DNA of 64,000 nt from Prunella strophiata. Lineage: Eukaryota; Chordata; Aves; Passeriformes; Prunellidae. This document shows positions 12,501 through 22,305 of the stretch, in pieces. The stretch lies in NCBI GenBank assembly GCA_036583965.1, contig JAZBQD010000025.1:14653145-14717144 (forward strand). The letters are read 5' to 3'. How positions within the stretch are numbered: position 1 is the first letter of the stretch; each line of letters opens with the position of its first letter. The position numbers and the translations under genes were made by a program. The notes beneath the pieces are model-generated. The model did no database searches and was not told the origin of the DNA. It worked only from the letters and a program-made list of their open reading frames with translations.

Positions 12501-15500
12501 GGGGTTTTTTTAATTGAAGATCACTTTAAAAGTCATTCAGAAATCTGCAGTGTCACACATCAGTTGTTTTAATTACTCTGTGTGTGAGCTTAATTTCTCT
12601 TCCTCTTACCTGTGAGCAGTTTTAGCACATGCAAGAAGCATCACTCCTCTTGTTTTGCAGCCAAAGTGATCATCCACCAGACCCTGAGTGTTCTGGAAGA
12701 CATTGTAGAAAGTGTCTCTGGAGAATCCACCAAGTCCCGGCAGATCTGTTATCAGTCGCTGCAAGAATCCGTGCAGGTCTCACTAGCCCTCTTCCCAGCT
12801 TTCATTCATCAGTCAGGTATAACCTCAGGCCAGGGCTCATGCTGTGAGTAGCTTTCTGAGCTCCTGGTGACACCCAGAGCAGCAGCAGGGAGTTGTGGTG
12901 TGGGTGTGCAATGTGTGGGTTTGCTGTGCCTGGGTGTGCTGGGAGAGCTGGGCTGGAGGGACATCCCTGCCAGCCAGGATCCAGGCAGGATTGTCACAGT
13001 TTCAAAGAGAAGCTGGTTCTGAGAAAAAAAAAAAAAAAAAAAAAAAAAAGCTTTAAAATACCCTCTCTGGCTGTATTTGCCATCTACATTCTCTGCAGAA
13101 GCTTGAAGACTTAAGAGGAATAGTTGTCATCAGATTGGGTCAAATGATGTGGGATTTGGGGGTTTCTCTCCCTGAGATGGAACCAGGACTGTCACTTGGC
13201 ACCCTTCTGAGCAGCTGCTTGCATTTTGTGTCACATCAGGGTGCTTCCTCCTGTTCCTTTGGGGCTGGGTGGGATTTTCTCAGTGGTGGGGGTTGAGGGG
13301 AGACAAAAGCAGTGAAATGCAGAGGATCCAAGGCAGCAGCAAAGGTGCTGTGGCTCCAGGGAGCTGTTGTCTTCAGACCAGGCTGGCAGCCTCATCAATT
13401 GCCAGGCTGTGTGATGAGGGAGGAGTTGAGCAGCTCCAGTTTGGTTTTCCAGTCTTTATTGGGATGGATGAAGGGTCAGCTGGGTGCTGCTCAGCTCACT
13501 GCATCACCACGTGCTCACTTCTGAGGATGGAAGGGTCTTCTCAGTTCTGCCAAAAAATCCAGCTGGATTCTGTCTCCACCCCGAGCTCTGTGGATGTTTT
13601 GGATTTCCTGGTGTTTCCTGTTAACCCTTTATGAGCCCTGAGCACTGGAGATGGGCCTGGAGCTGCCCCTGAGCTTTGTCCCAGCACTCTGAGCACACTG
13701 AGGCCTTGCTGGCAGGGTTGTGCTTGTTCTGAGGGGTTGGGTGCTGCCTGTGCTGGTTATCCCTGGCAGGTTTTGGAAGGGGAGGAACAATTTTGAAGCC
13801 CTGTAGGAACCAGCTGATGGTTTTAGTTTCTCAGACAACCCTGTTGGTAAATTCCCATGGGTAAATGGGGTTCCCTGAACAGGAGGAGCAAACTTCAGAC
13901 TTAAACTTTAAAGATTTATTGATGCACTTGGATGTTTTCTAACGTGTTCTTATTGCTTTTCTCTTCTCTTAGATGTGACAGATGAGATGCTAAGCTTCTT
14001 CCTCACCCTGTTCCAAGGCCTGAGGGTGCAGATGGGAGTGCCTTTCACTGAGCAGATCATACAGACCTTCCTGAACATGTTCACCAGGTACTGCCCAACC
14101 CTGGTCACTTCTTTCTTACCCCTCAGGATGGTTTATCTTAGGAGCTGCTCAGCCAGTTGGTCTCTGTCCCTAAAGTGGGCTGGTCCCTGTCCCTAAAGTG
14201 GGCTGTTTCCAGCCTTTGTGGCCAAACTTTTGTCACATCCCAGGGCTGAATCTGAGGAAAACACTTCCAAGTCTGGAGAAACCCAGTGCATGCCCATCAG
14301 TCATAGCTGCCATTGTGCAATCCCAGCCCTTCCCACAGACTCCCTGGCTGTGTGGGGTGTTGAACTGGGTTCTCACATTCCCTCTTAGCTCCTGCCCAAG
14401 GTCTGAGAGTGTCCCCTCACTCACCTTTTGTTGGGGAGGGGGGTCTGTCAACCCTCAGTCACAGCCTCCCTCCTTTCTGTGGCTTCATGTACTTGGCCAG
14501 TATTAATTTTAGAGGCATCACCTCTTTTCCAGTGAACCAGGTGAGCCTTTGGATCTCTGGGAATGTTCCTAATGCCTGTTTGTGTCCCAGGGAGCAGCTG
14601 GCAGAGAGCATCCTCCACGAGGGCAGCACGGGCTGCAGGGTGGTGGAGAAGTTCCTGAAGATCCTGCAGGTGGTGGTGCAGGAGCCAGGCCAGGTGTTCA
14701 AACCCTTCCTGCCCAGTGTGATCTCCCTGTGCATGGAGCAGGTGTATCCCATCATTGCAGAGGTATTCAGCTCCCAGGGCAGGGGAGGCATTGCTGGGGG
14801 GGTGTTGATGCTTTGTGGAGCTGGAACAGGGGTTAGATGGAGTTAAAAGGGAAAAAAGTGGATATTTATTGAAGTGCCTTCAAAGGTCCTGCCTGAGCCT
14901 GTGCTCTCTGGGCATGGGGAGAGGTGGGAGCTGTTCTGGGACTGCTTTTAAACTACTTGGAAGTCCAGCTCAGGATTTGGGGGTTCTGTGCCCCAGCCTT
15001 TGGGTGGTTGGAATGGAGTTACCACCCCCTGACAGTGGGACCTGGGAATGGGAGGGGTCTCAGCTCCAGTCAGACAAAGCCTGGATGTGTTCCCTGCTCT
15101 GACAGGGAGGGAGAGCAGAGAACACCCAGTGACACTGAGGTGTGTCTGGGGAAGCAGGAGCTGGCACCATCAGTGGCACAGGGAGTGCCTCCAGCATTCC
15201 CAGCTGGGCAGCTGCAGGTATCTGCTGTTCCCAGGTCACTGCCACTGGGAGTCTCCATCTCTCTTTGGACCATCCTCCAGAGTCCTGGCTCTGCCCAGAG
15301 AGCTCCAAGATGGAAGCAGAAGAGCTTGGTCACAAGATCTCACATTTTTATAAGTTTTAGTCCATTTGTGTATAGGAATTAACTGTCCAATTAGTAGCTT
15401 CAAATGATGAAGTTTCATTCTCCTTCCTTGCCCACCCTCCTCTTCTCACATTGTTCATGCTTTGGGCCTGAAGTGTGAAGAGATTGTCCTTGAGACTCCA

Positions 15501-18500
15501 GCTAGAACAGGATTGTTTTGTCTTCACCACCCTGTGAAAAGATCCTAATAACACTTAATATAAAGCTAAAATCTGCACACCAAAACAGAACAGAAAAACT
15601 TAAACCCCAGGTATCAGTGGCAGCAGTGAAGCTTTGACTTTCCAGGAGCTGCAAGTGTGGAGAGAAAATACCCTGTGGGGGAGCAGTGAGTGGGATTGTC
15701 AGCAGGGTGGGTGGAGGATTTTGTCAGGGATTTCAAGAGAAGCTAAAATGAGGGAGGTGGTCAAAGCAGGAGGTACAACTCAGAGTCAGGGATGTGTTTT
15801 CAGCATGATCCAGGCTTTGATGCTTGGCTGCAAAGCACTGGGTGGGGTGGGGTCCCTGCAGAGGAGCCTGCCCTGAGCTCTGTCCCCTCTCCTGGCAGCG
15901 CTCATCCCCTGATGTGAAGGCAGAGCTGTTTGAGCTGCTCTTCAGGGTGCTGCACCACAACTGGAGGTACTTCTTCAAGTCCAGTGTGCTGGCCAGTGTC
16001 CAGAGGGGAGTGGCAGAGGAGCAGATGGAGAATGAAGCCCAGTTCAGTGCCATCATGCAGGTAACTCAGCTTTCCCACCATTGCCCAGAGCCTGTCCTGC
16101 AGGGGAGCACTAAACATGGAATCACACAATCATCAGGGTTGGAAAAGCCCTCTGAGACTGAGTCCAGCCATTCCCCCAGCACTGCCAAGGCCACCATTAA
16201 ACATATCCCCAAGTGCCACATCCACACATCCCCTGCAGGGATGGGGACCCCACCACTGCCCTGGGCAGCTGTGCCAGGGCCTGACCACCCTTTCTATGAA
16301 GGCAATTTCTCCAATATCCAACCTGAACTTCCCCTGGCACAGCTTGGGGCCTATTTCCCCTCATCCTGTCCCTGTTCCCTGGGAGCAGAGCCCGACCACC
16401 CTGTCTGTCCCCTCCTGTCAGGAGTTGTGCAGAGCCACAAGGTCCCCCCTGAGCCTCCTTTGCTCCAGGCTGAGCCCCTTCCCAGCTCCCTCAGCCCCTC
16501 CTGGTGCTCCAGCCCCTTCCCAGCTCTGTTCCCTTCTCTGGACCCCCTCCAACCCCTCAATGTCTTTGTTCTGTGAGGGTCCCACCTGGGCACATGTGGG
16601 TGATGGGTTTAGATGAGCTTGAGTGAGGCTTTGCCTCCCCAAACTGCTGAAAATGAAAGCTGCTGAGGAGTGACCCAGCTGCTGAGCTCACAAGGCACAG
16701 AGCCATGCAGGCATGAGGAAGGAATGTTAATTCCTTTGCAAGCTTCATCCTGCAGTAAAAATACATTACTGCCACTGAGCCATTTAATTCTGAGTGTTGT
16801 GATTGGCACTGGGGAGAGCTGCCAGTGCAGAGGAGTTTTCCTGAGTGTCCTTTGGGTTCCATGGACTTGTTGAGTGCTGTACCATGGACCCTGCTGGGGA
16901 AGGGTCAGGGGGTAGCACCTGACAGGCTTTGCCCTGGGGAATAGAGAATCATGGAATGGTTTGGGTAGAAGGGACCTTAAAGCCCATCCAGTGCCACCCC
17001 ATGCCATGGCAGGGACACCTTCCACTATCCCAGGCTGCTCCAAGCCCTGTCCAGCCTGGCTTTGGGCACTGCCAGGGATCCAGGGGCAGCCACAGCTGCT
17101 CTGGGCACCCTGTGCCAGGGCCTGCCCACCCTCCCAGGGAACAATTCCTAATTCCCAATATCCCATCCAGCCCTGCCCTCTGGCAGTGGAAGCCATTCCC
17201 TGTGTCCTGTCCCTCCATCCCTTGTCCCCAGTCCCTCTCCAGCTCTCCTGGAGCCCCTTAGGCCCTGGAAGGCAGGGACAGAATGTGCACAGAGCCAGCT
17301 CCAAGGTTGGGATATTGGAATTTTTGAGAATAACAGACTGTGTTCCATGTGTTACTTCAGTCAGAGCTGGCCAGATGAGTTCCCTTGCAATTCCTAAATC
17401 ACCTTAGACTGCAGGTGGGAGGACTTTGGGAGAGTTTCCCCCTGGTGGAGTGACTGAAGAAACTCTGTGGTGCTCATGTGGAGAAGGAGCTCTTGCACTG
17501 ACATAAACTGGGCCATGTTTCTCTCTGGCCTTCCCTTCTCCTGCCACCTTTTGGTGGGAATGAAGCCCAGGCTGGTTCCTGTGCAGGGCTGTCCAAGCAT
17601 CTCTTTCACCTGTAGCTGTGTAACACTTCCAGACTCTTTTGAATGCCTCATTCTGGAAGATATTTATGTAATAATCTCAGTTCAGGCTGGGTGACAATAC
17701 TGCACTGCTTGTTTCACTCCTTGCTCTTGTTGCTCTGATACAAAACTCTTATTTCATGTTCTGTAAGAGTTCCCACAGCCAGGGCTTTGTGTGGGGGATA
17801 TTAATAGGTTGTATGCTGATTTCCACCTGAGATCTAAGGCCAGAACTGGCTCAGTCTTGATGGGATCTGGGTCATTTTTGTCCATTTGACAATAAATGGG
17901 TCATTGTGGAGAATAAACTCTTCTGTTCACAATGCCTTGAGGAGGAACTGTTAAAATCCTGCTGCCTGTCTCTGTACAGAGCTGACCTCACCCACCTCCA
18001 TCCCCTGTACAGTGTTTTGGAGGTGTTCAGGGTGGAAAAGATGTTTGATCACACACTGTGCAGCCCTGCCAGACCAGCTCAGGCTCCAGCAGGGTTTGTT
18101 CTGGGCCCTTCACTGCACAGGCTCCCAGGGCCATCTCCAGATCCTAAATCAGGGCAGTGATGTCTGCTTGGCCCCCTGGCTGAGACTGAGAGCCCACCCT
18201 GGGCTGTTCCCCTGTGCCCTGGTGCCTTAGGTGACATCCCTGAGGAGCAGCCTGCCTGCCCAGGGAGCTGGGCTCAGCATCCCTGGCCCTCTCCAGTGCC
18301 AGCTTGGCCTGCCTGTTCCCAGTGCAGCCAGCTTAGCCTGCTCTGCCCATGTTCCCACCAAAATGCCATCCCCATGGATCTGCTGGCAGCACAGGTGAGC
18401 TGAACAACTGCCTGTCTCTTGTTAGCTTGCTGCAGAGGCTGCCAGGGGTTTGTCCTGGGGTCAGGGTGGCAATGCTGTTGTTTTTCCTGGCAGCTCTGAT

Positions 18501-21500
18501 GTTTGTGGTGCTCTCCATCCCCTTCCTCCCCCTTGTGCTTTGTTCCCAGGCATTTGGCCAGTCCTTCCTGCAGCCTGACATTCACCTCTTCAAGCAGAAC
18601 CTCTTCTACCTGGAGACACTGAACACGAAGCAGAAGCTGTACCACAAGGTGGGTCCTGCCTGAGCCTGTGCTCTTTGGGCATGGGGAGAGGTGGGAGCTG
18701 TCCTGAGACTGCTTTTAAACTACTTGGAAGTCCAGCTCAGGATTTGGGGGTTCTGTGCCCCAGCCTTTGGGTGGTTGGAATGGAGTTACCACCCCCTGAC
18801 AGTGGGACCTGGGAATGGGAGGGGTCCCAGCTCCAGTCAGACAAAGCCTGGATGTGTTCCCTGCTCTGACAGGGAGGGAGAGCAGAGAGCACCCAGTGAC
18901 ACTGAGGTGTGTCTGGGGAAGCAGGAGCTGGCACCATCAGTGGCACAGGGAGTGCCTCCAGCATTCCCAGCTGGGCAGCTGCAGGTATCTGCTGTTCCCA
19001 GGTCACTGCCACTGGGAGTCTCCATCTCTCTTTGGACCATCCTCCAGGCCCTGTAACCTACCCTTAGCTGCTGCCATGGAGGATTAAATCTGGAATCCAG
19101 GGAATCTGGTCAGCCTGGGAAAGCAGAGCTTGCACTTTCTCATCTGTGGCCACAGCTGCAGGGCAGCCCTTTGTGTTCACAGGTGCCTGGGGCAGATTTC
19201 AGGCCTCTGGCCACATTCCCTGGCTCCCTGGCACTGTGCAGGGAACACCTGGCTGGAATTGGAGTGGGACTTGATGCTGGTGGCTTTGCCAATGCTTAAA
19301 ATTTGGGTCAGAGCATGGAGTCATGGAATGGTTTGGGCTGGGTGGGACTGTAAAGCTGATTTATTTCTACCCCTGTGCCATGGGCAGAGACACCTTCCAC
19401 TGTCCCAGGCTGCTCCAAGCCCCATCCAACCTGGCCTGGGGCACTGCCAGGGATCCAAGAGCAGCCACTTCTTCTCTGGGCACCCTGTGCCAGGGAACAA
19501 TTCCTAATTCCCAATATCCCATCCATCCCTGCCCTCTGGCAGTGGAAGCCATTCCCTGTGTCCTGTCCCTCCATCCCTTGTCCCCAGTCCCTCTGCAGCT
19601 CTCCTGGAGCCCTTTGAGGCCCTGGAAGGGGCTCTGAAGTGTCTCTGAAACCCCAAACCATGAGGTAAGTGTGGCCAAATTCAATGTTAACTTTCAAGCT
19701 GATACTAATTGAGCTTATTGTAGCCATTTTTGATCTGGCTTGGCTTAGAAAATCATCTCAGTGCTCACCAGCGTTTGCGGATGCCACTGAAACCGTGGCT
19801 GCTCTGTCCTTGCTGGATTTGTCCTCCTGTGGGAGGAGTGGAGCCCCCTGACCCTGTGCCCCTCTCCCTGTGCAGAAGATCTTCAGGACCACGATGCTGT
19901 TCCAGTTTGTGAACGTGCTGCTGCAGGTGCTGGTGCACAAGTCCCACGACCTGCTGCAGGAGGAGATCGGCATCGCCACCTACAACATGGCCTCAGTGGA
20001 CTTTGATGGCTTCTACTCTGCCTTCCTGCCCGAGTTCCTGGCCAGCTGTGATGGTGTGGACTCCAACCAGAAGAATGTGCTGGGGAGGAACTTCAAAATG
20101 GACAGGGTAAGGAGGGGCCTGCAGCACTGTGGGGTTGCCAGCATGCACAGAACACGCTGGGAATGTCTCCAGGCAGTGCTGTGTTCCCAGCAATCCCCAG
20201 CCAAGGAGTTCCCAGTGCAGGTAGCAGAGCTGGCATCACCCCTCAGGCTGCAGGGTGCTGTGGGAGGCAGGGGATGTGTTTTCCTGGAGGAAGGTTTCAT
20301 TGCACTAGGCTGATGTGTTCCCAAGTGGGATGCTCAGGTCCTTGCCTAAATTCGCTCCAGCTGCTGGCCAGATGTTTGGGGTTACAGTAAGGACAGCAGA
20401 GCACCTGCACAGGCTCACAAGTCCCTGCAAACCCCTCGTGTGTGGGAAGGAAATGTGTGGAGTATCATGGCAGAACAGCAGGTTCTGGCTGCCATTTGCT
20501 GAGGGTTGTCCATTGAGTGCTCCCTGTCCTGAGGGAGGGGATGGGAATTTGAGAGCAAGGGTGAGGATAGGAATGGAACCCTGGGGGAGTTGCTTGGCTC
20601 TGGAAGGTTCTTCAGGAATATCAGCCCTTGTTAGGCAGTGTGTGACACCCAGGAGCCTTGGCAGGAGGGCAGCAAAGAATCAGTGCTGCATCTGGCCATG
20701 GAGCCAGGCTGGGAGAGCTGGGGGAGAGGGGGATCCAGGGAGAGCTCAGAGCCCCCTCCAGGGCCTGAAGGGGCTCCAGGAGAGCTGCAGAGGGACTGGG
20801 GACAAGGGATAGAGGGACAGGACACAGGGAATGGCTCCCACTGCCAGAGGGCAGGGTTAGATGGGATATTGGGAATTAGGAATTGTTCCCTGGGAGGGTG
20901 GGCAGGCCCTGGCACAGGGTGCCCAGAGCAGCTGTGGCTGCCCCTGGATCCCTGGCAGTGCCCAAGGATAGGTTGTACATTGGGGCTTGGAGCAGCCTGG
21001 GACAGTGGAAGGTGTCCCTGCCCATGGCAGGGGTGGCACTGGATGATTTTTAAGGCCCCTCCCAGCCCAGCCATTCCATGATTCCATGACCATTCCTCTG
21101 GGGCCTCGCTGCACAGTGAGAAGCCAGAGATGGGAGCAGAGCCTGGATCCCTGCAGTGAGCTCTGAAACCATCTCTGCCCCAGAACCTGGAGTTCCCTGG
21201 GCTCACAGTGAGTCAGGGTGGATCTGTTCACCTGTGAACACCCACTGGGGGTGCCCCTCTCAGTGCCCCCCTGCTGCCCTCTGTGAGCCTGTGTTGTTTC
21301 TTTTAACAGGCTCCAAATTCAAGTTTGGCATGACACATTGATTTTTCTACAGTTTAATCTTTCTTTAACTCAGTACTGGCTGCTTTTCAAAAGCTCAGTA
21401 GTAATCACCAGCTGGTCATCCCAGCTAAGGACAAATGATAAAATAATCCTCCTTTCCTCAGAGATTCAAGTAATTTAAAGGAGTTTAAATAATTCAGTTG

Positions 21501-21743
21501 TCTGAATTCAAGAGCAGCTCTAGGCTTGAGGTTTTGTTTCTCTGGCTGTGGAACACTGCCTGCTTGCAGGGCAGGGTGCACACAGAAGGGTGCCCTGTTT
21601 GGAGCAGGGCTTTCCCATCGTCGTTGTTCTGTCCCTTGCAGGACCTGCCCTCGTTCACTCAGAACGTGCACAGGCTGGTGAACGACCTGCGCTATTACAG
21701 ACTGTGCAACGACAGCCTGCCCCCGGGGACTGTCAAGTTGTAG
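487..21743 (+). CDS. XPO6: XPO6, exportin-6, C-terminal 15 coding exons (5' part outside window)
   Basis: Exportin-6 is a RanGTP-dependent importin-beta-family HEAT-repeat receptor that carries profilin-actin complexes out of the nucleus. Fifteen exons join in phase at GT-AG sites: 487-595, 1902-1994, 4002-4071, 5731-5890, 8126-8218, 9438-9582, 10171-10317, 11829-12018, 12661-12816, 13973-14087, 14591-14762, 15899-16060, 18550-18648, 19876-20106 and 21642-21743. Together they give about 680 residues, so the window starts near residue 445 of a protein that is about 1125 residues in mammals. Recognition rests on near-identity to the vertebrate C-terminus, including GRNFKMDR, the NVHRLVNDLRYYRLCND segment and the terminal PPGTVKL. 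No frame break is seen. Exons are GC-richer than introns. The promoter and first exons lie left of the window. Confidence 0.95.
1902..1994 (+). CDS. XPO6: XPO6 exon b
   Basis: 31 codons in phase 0 at both ends, starting QQTEWQRYLRQSLE and ending HAFSTL, an alpha-helical HEAT-like segment. Acceptor cttgcag, donor gtaagt. The following intron (1995-4001) holds nothing recognisable beyond unique-looking AT/GC-mixed sequence. Confidence 0.92.
4002..4071 (+). CDS. XPO6: XPO6 exon c
   Basis: Encodes FPVLQDNLEVYLGLQQFVV and ends with one base of a Gly codon (phase 1). Acceptor cttccag, donor gtaata. The next intron (4072-5730) contains a CR1 fragment near 4640 and the 21-bp minisatellite at 5100-5309. 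Confidence 0.9.
4640..4735 (-). mobile_element. CR1 fragment
   Basis: cagaatcccagaatgggttg then ggttggaagggacc is the reverse complement of the CR1 3' end. Confidence 0.55.
5100..5309 (+). repeat. 21-bp x 10 minisatellite with an E-box per unit
   Basis: Ten units of aaaaccaccttctccacgtgg with few substitutions. Because 21 is a multiple of three, several frames on both strands stay open; these are not genes. Nine unit junctions carry CACGTG, CACATG or CATGTG. Confidence 0.95.
5731..5890 (+). CDS. XPO6: XPO6 exon d
   Basis: Encodes HRLNITAENDCRRLHCSL through FAARFNDALTVVE. The second half is strongly GC-rich. Ends in phase 2 (AG of an Arg codon) at gtgggt. The next intron (5891-8125) is largely repeat: LTR-like sequence 5940-6950 and a long CR1 7100-7795. 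Confidence 0.92.
5940..6440 (-). mobile_element. LTR-like segment
   Basis: Reverse complement reads ctaagcaataaagggttctt, resembling an LTR polyadenylation region, followed by GC-rich sequence. Family not identified; no coding remnant recognised. Confidence 0.35.
6500..6950 (-). mobile_element. AT-rich LTR-like segment
   Basis: Abrupt AT-rich block in a GC-rich neighbourhood; reverse complement contains attgttttaaaataaagaac. Probably a solo LTR fragment, family unknown. Confidence 0.4.
7100..7795 (+). mobile_element. CR1 LINE 3' portion
   Basis: Contains the CR1 phrases gcagggcttggggttc, gggtgggcaggccctggcac, cttggagcagcctgggac and ggtgtccctgcc. A second CR1-like terminus (ttggacttcgtgatcttc ... 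caatgattcc) lies at 7738-7795. Confidence 0.75.
8126..8218 (+). CDS. XPO6: XPO6 exon e
   Basis: Encodes LVKVTLYGSQIKLYNIE followed by TAVPSVLKPDLID; phase 2 at both boundaries, donor gtgagt. The next intron (8219-9437) shows no recognisable gene or repeat. Confidence 0.92.
9438..9582 (+). CDS. XPO6: XPO6 exon f
   Basis: Encodes HAQSLAALQAYAHWLAQF through ALEAITPLISSK; enters in phase 2, leaves in phase 0 (gtactg donor). The next intron (9583-10170) is mostly a minus-strand CR1 (about 9815-10115). Confidence 0.93.
9815..10115 (-). mobile_element. CR1 fragment
   Basis: Begins aaatcatagaattg, then tccaaccattcttcc, ggacttgatctt-type words in reverse; standard reversed CR1 3' end. Confidence 0.75.
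10171..10317 (+). CDS. XPO6: XPO6 exon g
   Basis: 49 codons, phase 0 at both ends: VQEKLLLSACHLLVSLATT ... RITDTSAQRLPDK, a HEAT-like helix pair. The next intron (10318-11828) has a truncated CR1 at 11060-11205 and an LTR-like segment 11205-11520. Confidence 0.93.
11060..11205 (+). mobile_element. Truncated CR1 fragment
   Basis: gtccaaggccaggctggac, ttggagcagcctggtctgg and aaggtcccttcaatcc identify the last 150 bases of a CR1. Confidence 0.7.
11205..11520 (-). mobile_element. LTR-like segment
   Basis: AT-rich block directly after the CR1, with agtgtttaatgaaagttg and other words typical of reversed avian LTRs. Identification is by look only. Confidence 0.3.
11829..12018 (+). CDS. XPO6: XPO6 exon h
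   Basis: Encodes AQVLVCRALSNVLLLPWPN through SLPQRKVQLED, leaving in phase 1 at gtaagt. The next intron (12019-12660) holds no recognised element. Confidence 0.93.
12661..12816 (+). CDS. XPO6: XPO6 exon i
   Basis: Encodes KVIIHQTLSVLEDIVESVS through VSLALFPAFIHQS, phase 1 to phase 1 (donor gtataa). The next intron (12817-13972) has a 26-base poly(A) run at 13024-13049 and otherwise unique sequence. Confidence 0.93.
13024..13049 (+). repeat. Poly(A) run in XPO6 intron
   Basis: 26 consecutive A. No upstream sequence recognised as a retrocopy. Confidence 0.9.
13973..14087 (+). CDS. XPO6: XPO6 exon j
   Basis: Encodes DVTDEMLSFFLTLFQGL through IIQTFLNMFT, leaving in phase 2 at gtactg. Acceptor is cttag after a pyrimidine tract. 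The next intron (14088-14590) shows nothing recognisable. Confidence 0.93.
14591..14762 (+). CDS. XPO6: XPO6 exon k
   Basis: Encodes EQLAESILHEGSTGCRVVE through SLCMEQVYPIIAE, leaving in phase 0 at gtattc. The next intron (14763-15898) carries the first copy of a 396-bp duplicated segment (14885-15280) followed by LTR-like sequence to about 15550. Confidence 0.93.
14885..15280 (+). repeat. 396-bp direct repeat, copy 1
   Basis: Starts ggtcctgcctgagcc and ends ccatcctccag. Same length as copy 2 (18652-19047) with about five differences, all transitions, and no indel. Confidence 0.95.
15330..15550 (-). mobile_element. LTR-like segment
   Basis: AT-rich segment (cacatttttataagtttt ... ttaatataaagc) following the 396-bp repeat. 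Family not identified. Confidence 0.3.
15899..16060 (+). CDS. XPO6: XPO6 exon l
   Basis: 54 codons, phase 0 at both ends: RSSPDVKAELFELLFRVL ... NEAQFSAIMQ. The next intron (16061-18549) has two minus-strand CR1 copies (16120-16575 and 16940-17275); 17400-18540 shows no recognised feature. Confidence 0.93.
16120..16575 (-). mobile_element. CR1 copy
   Basis: From aatcacacaatcatcagg to ctcaatgtctttgttctgtg; includes reversed CR1 phrases gaccaccctttctatgaag and ctgtcaggagttgtgcagag. Confidence 0.8.
16940..17275 (-). mobile_element. CR1 copy
   Basis: gaatcatggaatggtttggg at the left edge, then gacaccttccactatccc and tctgggcaccctgtgccagg. Confidence 0.85.
18550..18648 (+). CDS. XPO6: XPO6 exon m
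   Basis: 33 codons, phase 0: AFGQSFLQPDIHLFKQNL ... KQKLYHK. The donor gtgggt is unusual in that the second copy of the 396-bp repeat begins at intron base 4, so the repeat abuts and partly forms the splice donor context. The intron (18649-19875) also contains a minus-strand CR1. Confidence 0.93.
18652..19047 (+). repeat. 396-bp direct repeat, copy 2
   Basis: Begins four bases into the intron after the exon ending at 18648 and ends ccatcctccag at 19047; about 98-99 % identical to 14885-15280. Confidence 0.95.
19315..19645 (-). mobile_element. CR1 copy
   Basis: Same subfamily and orientation as 16940-17275; starts gagtcatggaatggtttg and ends ggccctggaaggggctctg. Confidence 0.85.
19876..20106 (+). 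CDS. XPO6: XPO6 exon n
   Basis: 77 codons, phase 0: KIFRTTMLFQFVNVLLQ ... SCDGVDSNQKNVL then GRNFKMDR, the most strongly conserved stretch of the family C-terminus. The next intron (20107-21641) has a plus-strand CR1 (20690-21090). Confidence 0.94.
20690..21090 (+). mobile_element. CR1 copy
   Basis: gagccaggctgggagagc to ccattccatgattccatg; plus-strand CR1 with an intact-looking 3' end. Confidence 0.85.
21642..21743 (+). CDS. XPO6: XPO6 last coding exon and stop
   Basis: Encodes DLPSFTQNVHRLVNDLRYY through PPGTVKL and the TAG stop at 21741-21743, matching the family C-terminus exactly in length. The exon continues as 3' UTR. Confidence 0.95.
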   Translation, partial: DLPSFTQNVHRLVNDLRYYRLCNDSLPPGTVKL

Positions 21744-22305
21744 TGACTGCACTGGACTCCAGGGCTCAGCCCGTGCCCGGTTCGCCGCCGCCCCTCTCCC
21801 CCCGGGCCGTGCCGGCGCTGCGGGCCGGGCCCCACCGCGCTCCACCGCTCCCCTTCAGCCCTCCGTGCCCAGCCCAGGCCGCAGCTGGAGCCGGCAGGAT
21901 GTGTCTTAATGCCCACCCCGGGCCATCCCGACTGCCGGGAAATCCCTCTCCCGGGGCTTTCCCTCTGCTCCTGTAGCACTTTGTTGCATCTGGAGGTGTC
22001 TGGAGAGATCATGTCCGTATCAAACGCGAGGCAGAAGCGCCAAAGACCACTTCAGACATTCGTACCTTCGTGTCATTCCACCTTCCTGCCCCGCCCAGCT
22101 CTCGGAGGAGGAGTCTCCTGACGTTGGGACTGGTTTGGCACTTCTGTCACTCCCTTTGTTTTTAAATTGCCTTGAAAACCTCCCCGATGTTGGCGGGGAT
22201 TTAGAGACTTTTTTTGGGTTTTTTTTTAAACGTTTTCTCATCATTCCATTGTGATACTAAAACAACATGCTTAATGGGAATAAAGTGCTTACTTTGTTGT
22301 TTTAA
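21744..22305 (+). other. XPO6: XPO6 3' untranslated region
   Basis: Follows the TAG stop; starts very GC-rich (21775-21860), then becomes mixed and T-rich towards the poly(A) signal. Length about 560 bases if cleavage is 15-25 bases after the AATAAA at 22279. Confidence 0.8.
22279..22284 (+). terminator. XPO6: XPO6 polyadenylation signal AATAAA
   Basis: Canonical AATAAA about 540 bases after the stop, followed by a GT/T-rich stretch (cttactttgttgtttt), as expected of a downstream element. Confidence 0.85.

Noticed and set aside
13024..13049. Poly(A) tail of a processed pseudogene
   Set aside because: Sequence upstream shows no recognisable mRNA copy or target-site duplication.
14924..15382. 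Shared 118-residue open frame in both 396-bp repeats, possible exon
   Set aside because: No family resemblance; frame openness over 396 bases of a near-identical copy is not independent evidence; XPO6 is complete without it.
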